From Burkholderiales bacterium (GTDB lineage Bacteria > Pseudomonadota > Gammaproteobacteria > Burkholderiales > Burkholderiaceae_C), in the NCBI GenBank assembly GCA_025350145.1, contig JANXYH010000095.1, positions 1 to 58,664 of the forward strand: DNA of 58,664 bases. The letters run 5' to 3'. The position numbers were made by a program, and so were the translations under genes. Within the stretch, counting starts at the first letter, position 1, and the number at the start of each line of letters is the position of its first letter. The notes beneath the pieces are model-generated. The model was not told where the DNA came from. It was given only the letters and a program-made list of their open reading frames with translations, and made no database searches. Below are positions 35,972 to 44,932 of the stretch, in pieces.

Positions 35972-37260
35972 GGCATGGTCAGTTGGCCCTGGCAGCCCCA
36001 GGAATGTGATCGCAAAGGCGTCGAAAGGCTGGCATCGCTGCTCTGCCGACGTTCACTCGAGAGATTGCACCGCGCCTCGAACTGGCGCCAGGGCTGCCAT
36101 TTTGCGCCCACTTCCAGCAGCCCCGTGCGGTCCACCGCCGTGGCGCTTGACACGGCGCTGCGGCCGGCCAACAGGTTATCGACGAGATCGCGCCGCAGCC
36201 AGCCCAGCGACAGGTTCAGGGATATTTTCTCGGAACCTCGCCAATCGACCTTGTTGCGCCAGCCGGTGGTGATTCTGCTGCGGTCGACCAAGCCAGCCCC
36301 GAGCAGACCCAAATCGACCGCCCGGGCGCTCTGCCAGGAATCCCGGTTGAGCACGCTTTGAATTTTGACATGGCCACCCGGCAGCCAAGTCCAGGCGGCC
36401 GATCCGGTCAAACCCGAAAATTCATGGGCTGAACTCTGGCTGGCACGGCTGTGGGTCGGGCTGAGGCGGCCATTGAAATAACTGGCGGCGCTGCTCTGAA
36501 AAAATCCACTGAAATCCAACTGGTAGCGCTGCACAGTATTTGGCGTAAAGCCGCCGGCAGGCGCTGGGCTGAACCATGGGTAGAGTTCACGCTGCTCGCG
36601 CAGGCCGATCCCAAGATTCAGCCGGGTCCCCGGTTGGTAGGTGATGGCAAGGCTGGCGCTGGACTGGTCAAAAGCCAGCGGCGCATAGGCAGCCGCAGAA
36701 AATCGCCGCTGGCGCAGGCCCAGGCTGGCGTCCAGCCGCCAACTGGCCACTGCGCCCAGGGCAATCTCGGCGTCGAACTGGTTCAGGCTTTGCACATTCT
36801 TCTCGGTCTCGATCTGGCGGAGGCTGCTGTTGAACTGGGCCAGACTGCGTTCGGCGCTGGCCTGCACGCGCCCGGAGAGGTGCCCAGGGCTGGCCCAGTC
36901 CCAAGCCAAGCCGAGCTCGGAGCCGCTGTGGTCAAGCCCGGGGTTGTGCTGGAAGCGGTTGCTGCGCAGGTTCAGTTTGGCGCTCAGATGCTGCCGGCCA
37001 ATACCCAGATCGAGGCCGCCTGCGAGCGCGCTGCCGAGTAGGGTGTCGTCGCGGGTGAGGTTTGCGGGCAAAACTTGTTGGTCGCCGAGGCGGTAGACGT
37101 TGGACTGGTAGAGGACAGCCTGCTGGAAACCTAAATAATAGGGCGAATGGGCTCCATTGGGGTTGATTTGGGAAATTTCAGCGCAAACCCCAGAAGATGC
37201 CAGGGCAGCACTTGCAAGCAGCGCGCTGAGCCGATAAATATATACTTTTCGCCGGCCCAT
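35968..37260 (-). CDS. epsL: EpsL-type outer-membrane beta-barrel
   Basis: A protein of about 430 residues with an N-terminal signal peptide (KVYIYRLSALLASAALASSGVCA). The rest is made of alternating short amphipathic beta strands rich in Gly, Ser, Leu and aromatic residues (for example SAKLNLRSNRFQHN, LDASLGLRQRRFSA), ending in an aliphatic strand. This fits the EpsL family of exosortase-linked EPS operons, likely an outer-membrane porin aiding polymer exit. I chose the ATG at 37260, which has AGGCAGG upstream; an ATG at 37284 overlapping epsB is the alternative. Low GC at its 5' end is normal for the family. Confidence 0.82.
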   Translation of the reverse strand: MGRRKVYIYRLSALLASAALASSGVCAEISQINPNGAHSPYYLGFQQAVLYQSNVYRLGDQQVLPANLTRDDTLLGSALAGGLDLGIGRQHLSAKLNLRSNRFQHNPGLDHSGSELGLAWDWASPGHLSGRVQASAERSLAQFNSSLRQIETEKNVQSLNQFDAEIALGAVASWRLDASLGLRQRRFSAAAYAPLAFDQSSASLAITYQPGTRLNLGIGLREQRELYPWFSPAPAGGFTPNTVQRYQLDFSGFFQSSAASYFNGRLSPTHSRASQSSAHEFSGLTGSAAWTWLPGGHVKIQSVLNRDSWQSARAVDLGLLGAGLVDRSRITTGWRNKVDWRGSEKISLNLSLGWLRRDLVDNLLAGRSAVSSATAVDRTGLLEVGAKWQPWRQFEARCNLSSERRQSSDASLSTPLRSHSWGCQGQLTMP

Positions 37261-37273
37261 CTGGCGGCCTGCC

Positions 37274-37912
37274 TCAGTAGGCATGGCGGTCGACCAGCAT
37301 CACCTTAAACGTCTTGCGCATGATCTCCAGGTCGCGCCAGATCGTCCAGTCCAGCAGGTATTCAAGATCATGGTCGACGCGGGCCTGCATCTTTTCCAGC
37401 GTCTCGGTCTCGCCGCGGCAACCATCGATCTGGGCCCAACCCGTGATGCCGGGGCGAACTTGGTGCCGCAGGTCGTAGCCGGGTATCTGGCGGCGATAGG
37501 CTTCATCTTGTGCCGGGGCCAATGGTCGGGGGCCGACGATGCTCATATCGCCGCGCAAGACATTGACAAACTGCGGCAATTCATCGAACGACCATTTCCG
37601 CAGAAACCTGCCAAAGCCGGTGACGCGCGGGTCGTTGCGGGTGGCCTGGTGGTTGGGCATGGCCGCAGGGCTGTGCTGCATCGAGCGAAACTTGAAGATC
37701 GTGAAAGCTTCGCCGCGCCAACCGACGCGCCTTTGCTTGTACAGGACAGGCCCGGGCGAACTGAGCTTGACGGCGACGGCCAGCAGCAGCAAGAGCGGGG
37801 CGATCAAGGTCAGAGCGGCCAGGGCAATCAGCAGGTCGCAGCCGCGCTTGATCCGCAGGTTGGCAGGGCTCAAGGGCGCGGCGCGGTCGTCAAGTCGTCG
37901 GGTGGCGTTCAC
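37274..37912 (-). CDS. epsB: Undecaprenyl-phosphate sugar-1-phosphate transferase (priming enzyme)
   Basis: A 212-residue bacterial sugar transferase of the WcaJ/PglC type without the extra N-terminal membrane domain. One membrane segment ([24 protein letters not shown], near 28-50) is followed by [25 protein letters not shown], the catalytic [26 protein letters not shown] and [10 protein letters not shown]. It starts the repeat unit by loading a sugar phosphate onto undecaprenyl phosphate. It is the first gene of its operon and diverges from ubiJ. Sugar specificity (glucose or galactose) is not visible. Confidence 0.92.
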   Translation of the reverse strand: MNATRRLDDRAAPLSPANLRIKRGCDLLIALAALTLIAPLLLLLAVAVKLSSPGPVLYKQRRVGWRGEAFTIFKFRSMQHSPAAMPNHQATRNDPRVTGFGRFLRKWSFDELPQFVNVLRGDMSIVGPRPLAPAQDEAYRRQIPGYDLRHQVRPGITGWAQIDGCRGETETLEKMQARVDHDLEYLLDWTIWRDLEIMRKTFKVMLVDRHAY

Positions 37913-38052
37913 GGCAGTTCATCATCGGCTGAAGTGGGTCTGCGCAAGGCCCGCCCCGGCGACCGCGCCAGCACCGCCAAGGCGCTGGTCCAGTGCCCGG
38001 CATTCTGTGCCAAAGGGCAGCGGCAAAGCCACTGCTGCCTACAATCCGCAGC
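37913..38052. promoter_or_regulatory. Divergent promoter region epsB/ubiJ
   Basis: This 140-bp gap lies between the minus-strand eps operon and the plus-strand ubiJ-ubiB unit and should hold promoters for both. It is GC-rich, and no confident -35/-10 pair or operator was found. The segment 'gcctacaatccgca' just before ubiJ is the best candidate for a -10 region. Confidence 0.35.
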
Positions 38053-38583
38053 ATGTTGCCCGACCTCAAAGCGCTGTTGGCGCCCGTGCTGGTGGACCCG
38101 GTCGTGGACCGCTTGGTGCTGCTGCTCAACCATGTGCTGGGGGCCGAAGCCGAGGCCGTGCGCCACCTCCTGCCACACGCCGGCCGGGTGATGCAACTGG
38201 AGTTGGTTTCGCTGCCGCGCCTGCTCCAGCCGCCGCAGCAACTCGCGCTGGTCGTCACCCCGGCCGGGCTGGTGGCGCGCTGCGAACAAGAGCCTGGCCG
38301 CAGGCCCGACCTGAAGGTGACCGTGGGGGCGGGCAATCCGGCGCTGCTGGTCTGGCGCGCGCTGCAAGGCGATTTGCCCGGGGTCGATATCCAGGGCGAC
38401 GCCCAGTTCGCGGCCGATGTGGATTGGTTGCTGCGCAACCTGCGCTGGGACATCGAGCGCGACCTCGAACAGTTGTTCGGCCCGGCTGCGGCGCACGAGC
38501 TGCACAAGTTCGGCCGCGCCGGCGCCCAGGCCCTGCGCCGCGCTGCCGCTGGCGCATCGTCGGCGCTGGCCGGTCGCGGCTGA
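38053..38583 (+). CDS. ubiJ: Ubiquinone biosynthesis accessory factor (SCP2 domain)
   Basis: A 176-residue protein that begins with a Leu-rich lipid-binding segment ([19 protein letters not shown]). It then has the SCP2-like core ([46 protein letters not shown]) and the C-terminal helix [21 protein letters not shown]. This matches UbiJ, which holds hydrophobic ubiquinone intermediates in the Ubi complex. It overlaps ubiB by one base (TGATG). In relatives it follows ubiE, which supports the view that the eps genes were inserted here. Confidence 0.9.
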   Translation: MLPDLKALLAPVLVDPVVDRLVLLLNHVLGAEAEAVRHLLPHAGRVMQLELVSLPRLLQPPQQLALVVTPAGLVARCEQEPGRRPDLKVTVGAGNPALLVWRALQGDLPGVDIQGDAQFAADVDWLLRNLRWDIERDLEQLFGPAAAHELHKFGRAGAQALRRAAAGASSALAGRG

Positions 38584-40133
38584 TGGGCCAGTACCTGCGC
38601 TTGGTGTTCATCGCGGTCACGGCCCTGCGCTTCGGCCTGGACGAGGTGCTGCTGTCGCGCTTCGCCCAGGGTTGGGTCAGAGCGCTGCTGCGGGTGGTGA
38701 CGCTGGGCCGGCGCTGGGACATGTCGCGGGGCGTCAGGCTGCGCCTGGCACTGGAGCGGCTGGGACCGATCTTCGTCAAGTTCGGGCAGATGCTGAGTAC
38801 CCGCCGCGACCTGTTGCCGGTGGATGTCGCAAATGAATTGGCCAAACTCCAGGATCGGGTTCCGCCATTTCCCGGTGAAGAAGCCATCAGGCTGGTCGAG
38901 AAGGCCTTCGGCAAACGCTTGGGCGAAATATTTTCGCAATTCGACCCGGTGCCGGTCGCGAGCGCCTCGATTGCCCAGGTTCATTTTGCGACGCTGGGCA
39001 ATGGCCGCGAGGTCGCGGTCAAGGTATTGCGGCCGGGCATGCTCCACATCATCGACCACGACCTGGCCCTGATGCACACCCTGGCCGGCTGGATCGAGCG
39101 GATTTCGAGCGACGGCCGCCGCCTCAAACCGCGTGAGGTTGTTTCCGAGTTTGACACCTACCTCCACGACGAGCTTGATCTGGTGCGCGAGGCGGCCAAT
39201 GCGGCGCAATTGCGGCGCAACATGCAGGGGCTGGACCTGGTGCTGATTCCGGAAATGGTCTGGGACTATTGCACGCCGTCGGTCCTGGTAATGGAGCGGA
39301 TGAACGGCGTGCCGATCAGCCAGAGCGAGCGCCTGCGGGCCGCCGGGATTGACATCAAGAAACTTGCGCGGGACGGTGTCACGATTTTCTTCACGCAGGT
39401 CTTTCGGGATGGATTTTTCCATGCCGACATGCACCCCGGAAATATCCAGGTGAGTCTCGCCAAGGAGAGTTTCGGGCGCTACATCGCGCTCGACTTCGGC
39501 ATCATCGGCACGCTCACCGAATCCGACAAAGAGTATCTCGCGCAGAATTTTATGGCATTTTTCAGGCGCGACTACAAGCGCGTCGCCGAGCTCCACCTAG
39601 AGAGTGGCTGGGTGCCCGCCAACACCCGCATCGAGGCGCTCGAAGGGGCGATTCGGGCGGTCTGCGAGCCGCATTTCGACCGGCCCCTCAAGGATATTTC
39701 ACTGGGCCAGGTTTTGATGCGTTTGTTCCAGACCTCGCGGCGCTTCAATGTGGAGATACAGCCGCAACTGGTGCTGCTGCAAAAGACCCTGCTGAACATC
39801 GAAGGGCTGGGCCGCCAGCTCGATCCCGAGCTGGACCTGTGGAGCACCGCCCGGCCCTTCCTGGAGACCTGGATGGCGCGCCAGCTCGGCTGGGATGGCT
39901 TGGTCGAGCGGCTCAAGCAAGAGGCGCCGCGGTATGCGCAATTGCTGCCGGAGCTGCCGCGTCTGGTCCACCAGGCCCTGCGCCAGCGCCGCGCGCCAGA
40001 CCCTGCGCTGCTGGCCTTGCTGGAGGAGCAGCGCCGCACCAACCGCCTGATCCGCGGCCTGATCTACACCGCCATCGGCTTTGTGTTCGGGGTGCTGGTC
40101 AGCGGCCCTGGGCTGCGCTGGTGGCAGGCTTGA
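38583..40133 (+). CDS. ubiB: Ubiquinone biosynthesis protein kinase-like ATPase
   Basis: A 516-residue ABC1/ADCK/UbiB protein. It has the KxGQ motif [14 protein letters not shown], the Ala-rich nucleotide loop [13 protein letters not shown], the invariant Lys in VAVKVLRPG, the HADMHPGN catalytic loop and the DFG motif LDFGIIG. Two transmembrane helices near the C-terminus ([20 protein letters not shown]) anchor it. UbiB is needed for ubiquinone synthesis, probably extracting precursors from the membrane. Confidence 0.96.
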   Translation: MGQYLRLVFIAVTALRFGLDEVLLSRFAQGWVRALLRVVTLGRRWDMSRGVRLRLALERLGPIFVKFGQMLSTRRDLLPVDVANELAKLQDRVPPFPGEEAIRLVEKAFGKRLGEIFSQFDPVPVASASIAQVHFATLGNGREVAVKVLRPGMLHIIDHDLALMHTLAGWIERISSDGRRLKPREVVSEFDTYLHDELDLVREAANAAQLRRNMQGLDLVLIPEMVWDYCTPSVLVMERMNGVPISQSERLRAAGIDIKKLARDGVTIFFTQVFRDGFFHADMHPGNIQVSLAKESFGRYIALDFGIIGTLTESDKEYLAQNFMAFFRRDYKRVAELHLESGWVPANTRIEALEGAIRAVCEPHFDRPLKDISLGQVLMRLFQTSRRFNVEIQPQLVLLQKTLLNIEGLGRQLDPELDLWSTARPFLETWMARQLGWDGLVERLKQEAPRYAQLLPELPRLVHQALRQRRAPDPALLALLEEQRRTNRLIRGLIYTAIGFVFGVLVSGPGLRWWQA

Positions 40134-40146
40134 AAGCGCCCCCAGA

Positions 40147-40212
40147 CCTGCCGCTTCGCGTCAGGCCCCCCGAGGGGGACGAGGAAACTTCGGAGCGGCC
40201 GTGCGTTTCCTC
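40147..40212 (+). repeat. Palindromic intergenic element after ubiB
   Basis: Three stem-loops follow each other: cctg...cagg (40147-40165), ccccc-cgag-ggggg (40166-40178) and GAGGAAAC...GTTTCCTC (40181-40188 with 40205-40212). The pattern resembles the short palindromic repeats scattered between genes in Comamonadaceae genomes, recalled from memory. It may also terminate ubiB transcription. Confidence 0.55.
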
Positions 40213-40250
40213 ATGAGACTGCCGCCGACCACTTCCAGGAGATTTGCGCC

Positions 40251-41699
40251 ATGCTGTTGACGCTTGTCATCTTTTACCTGCTGATCACCATCGCGATCGG
40301 CCTGTGGGCCGCCAAGCGGGTCAAGACCACCGCCGATTTTGCGATTGCCGGGCGCCATTTGCCGCTGGCCATGATCATCACCACGACCTTTGCCACCTGG
40401 TTCGGCTCGGAAACCGTTCTGGGTATCCCGGCGAAGTTTGTCGGGGGCGGCCTGAACAGTGTTGTAGAGGACCCATTCGGCGCTGGCACCTGTTTGATTC
40501 TGGTCGGCCTGTTCTTTGCCGGCAAGCTCTACAAAATGACCTTGCTGACGATCAGCGACTACTACCGCGAGCGCTATGGCCGGGGTGTCGAGGTGGCCTG
40601 CTCGCTGATCATCATCCTGAGCTATCTGGGCTGGGTCTCGGCCCAGGTCACGGCCCTCGGCCTGGTGTTCAACCTGCTGTCTGACGGCGCCATCGCGCCC
40701 TGGCTGGGGATGATTATCGGCACGGTTTCGATCCTCGCCTATACCCTTTTTGGCGGGATGTGGTCGGTCGCCGTCACCGATTTCATGCAGATGATCATCC
40801 TGGTCAGCGGTTTGTTCATCCTGGCGGTATTTGCCGGGAATCAGGCGGGTGGCGTCGACAAGGTGCTGGCGCTGGCCGTCAGCCAGGACATGTTCAGGTT
40901 TCTGCCGGAACCTAAATTCAAGGACGTGCTGTTCTTCATCGCTGCCAGCATCACCATGATGCTCGGCTCGATCCCGCAGCAGGATGTGTTCCAGCGGGTG
41001 ATGTCGGCCAAGAATGTGCAGGCCGCCACCCGCGGCCCGGTGATCGGCGGGCTGTGCTATATCGTGTTTGCCTTCGTGCCGATGTTCCTGGTCGTCAGTG
41101 CAATGCTGATCATGCCCGAGCAAACCGCCGCCCTGCTCAAGGATGATCCGCAGAAGATACTGCCGACGCTGGTTTTGGAGAAGATGCCGTTCGTGATGCA
41201 GGTACTGTTCTTCGGCGCGCTTTTGTCGGCCATCAAGTCGACCGCTTCGGCCACCCTGCTGGCGCCTTCGGTGACCTTTGTCGAGAATATCTGGCGGCAA
41301 TTCAAGCCGCGTCAGAGCGACCGTCACGAACTGCAGACGATGCGCATCACGGTGCTGATCTTCTCGGCCTGCGTCTGTGCCTACGCGATCGGCCTGCAGG
41401 GCAAGCCGATCTATGAAATGGTCTCGGGCGCCTACCAGGTCACCCTGGTCGGGGCGATCGTGCCCCTGGCGGCCGGCCTGTACTGGCCGCGCGCCACCAC
41501 GCAGGGGGCGGTGTTCTCGATCGTGCTCGGTCTGCTGGCCTGGGGGCTGCTGCTGGCCACACCCGCCGGTGAGGTTTTTCCTGCGCCGCTGGCGGGCATC
41601 CTGATGAGCCTGGTCGGGATGGTGGTCGGCTCGCTTGGCCCACAGGCGCTGGCCAACCGGCAGGGTTCGCACCACCGGATGGCAGGGTTAGGCGGCTGA
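40251..41699 (+). CDS. Sodium:solute symporter family protein
   Basis: A 482-residue SSS-family transporter with about 13 transmembrane segments. It has the N-terminal TTADFAIAGRHLPLAM, the WFGSETVLGIPAKF sodium-site region, ISDYYRERYGRGVE and GSIPQQDVFQRVMSAKN, which are typical of this family. It imports a small solute driven by Na+; the substrate is not predictable. AGGAG lies 9 bases before the ATG. It is flanked by the palindromic element and by fmdB, so it probably has its own promoter. Confidence 0.9.
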   Translation: MLLTLVIFYLLITIAIGLWAAKRVKTTADFAIAGRHLPLAMIITTTFATWFGSETVLGIPAKFVGGGLNSVVEDPFGAGTCLILVGLFFAGKLYKMTLLTISDYYRERYGRGVEVACSLIIILSYLGWVSAQVTALGLVFNLLSDGAIAPWLGMIIGTVSILAYTLFGGMWSVAVTDFMQMIILVSGLFILAVFAGNQAGGVDKVLALAVSQDMFRFLPEPKFKDVLFFIAASITMMLGSIPQQDVFQRVMSAKNVQAATRGPVIGGLCYIVFAFVPMFLVVSAMLIMPEQTAALLKDDPQKILPTLVLEKMPFVMQVLFFGALLSAIKSTASATLLAPSVTFVENIWRQFKPRQSDRHELQTMRITVLIFSACVCAYAIGLQGKPIYEMVSGAYQVTLVGAIVPLAAGLYWPRATTQGAVFSIVLGLLAWGLLLATPAGEVFPAPLAGILMSLVGMVVGSLGPQALANRQGSHHRMAGLGG

Positions 41700-41750
41700 G
41701 TCAGCGCGCCGTACAATCAACGGTTTTGCGCCAAAAACGCCGATTCAGCC

Positions 41751-42155
41751 ATGCCGATCTACGCCTACCGATGTGCCGACTGCGGCCATGCCAAGGACGT
41801 GCTGCAAAAGCTGTCCGACCCGCTGCTGCACACCTGCCCGGCCTGCGGCGCCGAGGCCTTTGCCAAACAGGTCACGGCGGCGGGCTTCCAACTCAAAGGT
41901 TCGGGCTGGTACGCGACCGATTTCAAGAGCAGCGGTGCGGCGCCGGCCAAGCCCGATGCGCAGCCCGACAAGGCTGATGGCGCCAAGTCGGATCCGGCCA
42001 AGGCCGACGGCGCGAAATCTGACGGCGCCAAGTCCGACGGCGCCAAATCTGACGCCGCCAAGGCCGACGGTGCCAAAGCTGACAGCGCCAAGTCCGATTC
42101 CAAAGCAGTGTCGGCTGCGCCGGCCGCCGCAGCGCCGGCCGCCCCTGCGGCCTGA
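41751..42155 (+). CDS. FmdB family zinc-ribbon protein with repeat tail
   Basis: A 134-residue protein. The first 60 residues are the FmdB zinc ribbon: MPIYAYRCADCGHAKDVLQK with Cys pairs CADC and CPAC, ending GSGWYATDF. The second half is unusual: a Lys/Asp/Ala/Ser-rich tail built from ADGAKSD-type repeats (about residues 70-115) and an Ala/Pro end. The family normally ends soon after the ribbon with a short low-complexity tail. Function of FmdB proteins is unknown; a regulatory role was suggested for the founding member. It is followed by DUF502 and aspS, a conserved order. Confidence 0.9.
   Translation: MPIYAYRCADCGHAKDVLQKLSDPLLHTCPACGAEAFAKQVTAAGFQLKGSGWYATDFKSSGAAPAKPDAQPDKADGAKSDPAKADGAKSDGAKSDGAKSDAAKADGAKADSAKSDSKAVSAAPAAAAPAAPAA
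41970..42102 (+). repeat. Degenerate 15/21-bp repeats in the fmdB tail
   Basis: Units such as 'gacggcgccaagtcc' and 'gccaaggccgacggc' are repeated about eight times with small changes. They encode alternating Lys and Asp separated by Ala, Gly or Ser. Unit length is always a multiple of three. Confidence 0.75.
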
Positions 42156-42194
42156 TCAGCCCGCTTGGCCAGCCAGCTCGGACCGGGTGCTCGC

Positions 42195-42857
42195 GTGAGA
42201 AAGTACATCATCGCTGGCCTGCTGGTCTGGATGCCGCTGGCCATCACGATCTGGGTGCTGGGCTGGCTGTTGGGCCTGGTCGACGGCGTGTTCTTCTGGC
42301 TGTTGACGCTGAGCCAGCCGCTGTTCGGCGCGGGTGGCGGTGCGCTGGTCGAGCGGCTGCGCCAGGTCACCGGCCTGGGCGCCTTGGTGATGGTGGCGCT
42401 GATGCTGCTGACCGGCGTGTTCGTGACCAACATCTTTGGCCAATGGTGGGTCCGCCAATGGGACAAGATGATGGGCCGCATCCCCATCGTCAAATCGATC
42501 TACAGCTCGGTCAAGCAGGTCTCGGACACGCTGTTCTCGTCCAGCGGCAATGCCTTTCGCGAGGCGGTGCTGGTGCAGTATCCGCATGCTGGCGCGTGGA
42601 CGATTGCCTTCGTCACCGGCGCGCCCAGCGGCGAGGTCGCGGCGCATCTGACGGGCGAGCATGTCAGCATCTATGTGCCGACCACGCCCAACCCGACCTC
42701 GGGCTTCTTTCTGATCATGCCGCGTACGGCGGTGCAGGCCTTGAACATGAGCGTCGACGAGGCCCTGAAGTACATCATCTCGATGGGCGTGGTCGCGCCC
42801 CAGGTCCATGCGCCGCCTGTGCTTGCGGCGCGGACCTTGGGGGCCGACCCCAATTGA
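42195..42857 (+). CDS. DUF502 family membrane protein
   Basis: A 220-residue protein with two transmembrane helices ([21 protein letters not shown] and [21 protein letters not shown]). The conserved soluble part has [38 protein letters not shown] and [18 protein letters not shown]. All are signatures of DUF502, whose function is unknown. I chose the GTG at 42195 because the family usually starts with M-[RK]-K-Y; a TTG at 42165 is the other option. It is co-oriented with fmdB and aspS. Confidence 0.9.
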   Translation: MRKYIIAGLLVWMPLAITIWVLGWLLGLVDGVFFWLLTLSQPLFGAGGGALVERLRQVTGLGALVMVALMLLTGVFVTNIFGQWWVRQWDKMMGRIPIVKSIYSSVKQVSDTLFSSSGNAFREAVLVQYPHAGAWTIAFVTGAPSGEVAAHLTGEHVSIYVPTTPNPTSGFFLIMPRTAVQALNMSVDEALKYIISMGVVAPQVHAPPVLAARTLGADPN

Positions 42858-42893
42858 CGGGGCCGGGCGCCGACGCCAGGCGCCTGGTCCTGA

Positions 42894-42910
42894 GGGCCCG
42901 CAGCGGGCCC
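42894..42910 (+). terminator. GC hairpin between DUF502 gene and aspS
   Basis: GGGCCCG and CGGGCCC form a perfect seven-base-pair stem with a three-base loop in the 133-bp gap before aspS. There is no T-run, so it may slow rather than stop transcription. Confidence 0.4.
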
Positions 42911-42990
42911 CGCAAGCGGCACCCACCATTGCAGCTTCATGCGCCGGCCGGCTCGGTCGGCCACCACCATCCTGGATTGGACAAAGCACC

Positions 42991-44784
42991 ATGAGAACCA
43001 CCTACTGCGGCCTGGTCAGCGAAGCGCTGATGGGCCAGAGCGTCACTTTGATGGGCTGGGCGCACCGCCGCCGCGACCATGGCGGCGTGATCTTCATCGA
43101 CCTGCGTGACCGCGAGGGCCTGGTCCAGATCGTCTGCGACCCGGACCGCGCCGAGGCCTTCAAGATCGCCGACGGCGTGCGCAACGAGTTCTGCCTGAAG
43201 ATCGTCGGCGTGGTCCGTGCCCGCCCGGCCGGCACCGACAACAGCGGCCTGACCAGCGGCAAGGTCGAGGTCTTGGCCCACCACCTGGAGGTGCTCAACA
43301 CCAGCGTTACGCCGCCCTTCCAGATCGACGACGAGAACCTCTCCGAGACCACCCGGCTGACCCACCGTGTGCTCGACCTGCGCCGCCCGGCAATGCAGAA
43401 GAACATGATGCTGCGCTACCGCGTCGCCATCGAGGTGCGCAAGTTCCTTGACGAGCAGGGCTTTGTCGACATCGAGACGCCGATGCTGACCAAGAGCACG
43501 CCCGAGGGCGCGCGCGACTACCTGGTCCCCAGCCGGGTCCACGATGGCGCCTTCTTCGCCCTGCCGCAGAGCCCGCAGTTGTTCAAACAGTTGCTGATGG
43601 TGGCCGGCTTTGACCGCTACTACCAGATCACCAAGTGCTTCCGCGACGAAGACCTGCGCGCCGACCGCCAGCCCGAGTTCACCCAGATCGACATCGAGAC
43701 CTCGTTCCTCGACGAGGCCGAGATCCGCGCCATCACCGAGGCGATGATCCGCACCGTGTTCCGCAAGACCCTGGGGGTGGAGCTGCCGGTCTATGTCGAG
43801 ATGACTTATGCCCAGGCGATGCACCGCTTCGGCTCGGACAAGCCCGATCTGCGCGTCATGCTTGAATTTACCGAGCTGACCGAGCTGATGCGCGATGTCG
43901 ATTTCAAGGTCTTCTCCGGCCCGGCCACCACCCCGGGCGGCCGGGTGGCGGCGCTGCGCGTTCCCGGCGGCAGCGAGATCAGCCGTGGCGAGATCGACGC
44001 CTATACCGAGTTCGTGAAGATCTACGGTGCCCGCGGCCTGGCCTGGATCAAGGTCAATGACGTCAGCCGCGGCCGCGAGGGCCTGCAGTCGCCGGTGGTC
44101 AAGAACCTGCACGATGCGGCAATCGCCGAGATCATCGCCCGCACCGGCGCCGGCAATGGCGACCTGATCTTCTTCGGTGCCGACCGGGCCAAGGTCGTCA
44201 ACGACGCGCTGGGGGCCTTGCGGGTCAAGATCGGCCACAGCGAGTTCGGCCGCAGCCATGGCCTGTTCGAGGACCGCTGGGCGCCGCTGTGGGTGGTGGA
44301 CTTTCCGATGTTCGAGCACGACGAAGGCAACGACCGCTGGGCGGCGGTGCACCACCCCTTCACCGCGCCCAAGGACGGCCACGAAGACCTGATGACCACC
44401 GACCCCGGCGCCTGCATCTCCAAGGCCTACGACATGGTGCTCAACGGCTGGGAGATCGGCGGCGGCTCGGTGCGTATCCACCGCGCCGAGGTCCAGGCCA
44501 AGGTCTTCGACGCGCTCAAGATCAATGCCGATGAGCAGCGCCTGAAGTTCGGCTTCTTGCTCGACGCCCTGCAGTACGGCGCGCCGCCGCACGGTGGCCT
44601 GGCGTTCGGCCTGGACCGCATCGCCACCCTGATGACCGGGGCCGAGTCGATCCGCGACGTGATCGCCTTCCCCAAGACCCAGCGCGCGCAATGCCTGCTG
44701 ACCGGTGCGCCCAGCCTGGTGGACGAAAAGCAGTTGCGCGAGCTGCACATCCGGCTGCGCAACACCGCCGCCGCCCCGCCTTGA
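42991..44784 (+). CDS. aspS: Aspartyl-tRNA synthetase
   Basis: A 597-residue class II synthetase of the bacterial type. The N-terminal OB-fold anticodon domain has [22 protein letters not shown]. Class II motif 1 lies around [31 protein letters not shown], motif 2 at [20 protein letters not shown], and motif 3 at [13 protein letters not shown]. The bacterial GAD insertion domain lies between motifs 2 and 3. It charges tRNA-Asp, and possibly also tRNA-Asn if asparaginyl-tRNA synthetase is missing, which cannot be judged here. Confidence 0.97.
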   Translation: MRTTYCGLVSEALMGQSVTLMGWAHRRRDHGGVIFIDLRDREGLVQIVCDPDRAEAFKIADGVRNEFCLKIVGVVRARPAGTDNSGLTSGKVEVLAHHLEVLNTSVTPPFQIDDENLSETTRLTHRVLDLRRPAMQKNMMLRYRVAIEVRKFLDEQGFVDIETPMLTKSTPEGARDYLVPSRVHDGAFFALPQSPQLFKQLLMVAGFDRYYQITKCFRDEDLRADRQPEFTQIDIETSFLDEAEIRAITEAMIRTVFRKTLGVELPVYVEMTYAQAMHRFGSDKPDLRVMLEFTELTELMRDVDFKVFSGPATTPGGRVAALRVPGGSEISRGEIDAYTEFVKIYGARGLAWIKVNDVSRGREGLQSPVVKNLHDAAIAEIIARTGAGNGDLIFFGADRAKVVNDALGALRVKIGHSEFGRSHGLFEDRWAPLWVVDFPMFEHDEGNDRWAAVHHPFTAPKDGHEDLMTTDPGACISKAYDMVLNGWEIGGGSVRIHRAEVQAKVFDALKINADEQRLKFGFLLDALQYGAPPHGGLAFGLDRIATLMTGAESIRDVIAFPKTQRAQCLLTGAPSLVDEKQLRELHIRLRNTAAAPP

Positions 44785-44834
44785 TGGCTGCCGGGCAAGG
44801 CCCTGGCGGTGGCAACATCCGGCCTACGCCCGTT

Positions 44835-44868
44835 GCCTGAGCGCGTGGCCTGAGCGCGTGGCCTGAGC
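44835..44868 (+). repeat. 13-bp tandem repeat upstream of the DAHP synthase gene
   Basis: Two and a half copies of 'gcctgagcgcgtg' lie in the 148-bp gap between aspS and aroG. Unlike the repeats inside genes, this unit is not a multiple of three. Confidence 0.75.
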
Positions 44869-44932
44869 CGGGCCCATGCCGGTCCAGGCCCGGCGCGCCG
44901 GCACCGACGCGGGCCCAACCCGAGGAGCCGTG

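Noticed and set aside
44835-44868. CRISPR-like short repeats before aroG
   Set aside because: The repeats are directly adjacent with no spacers, only two and a half copies, so this is a simple tandem repeat.
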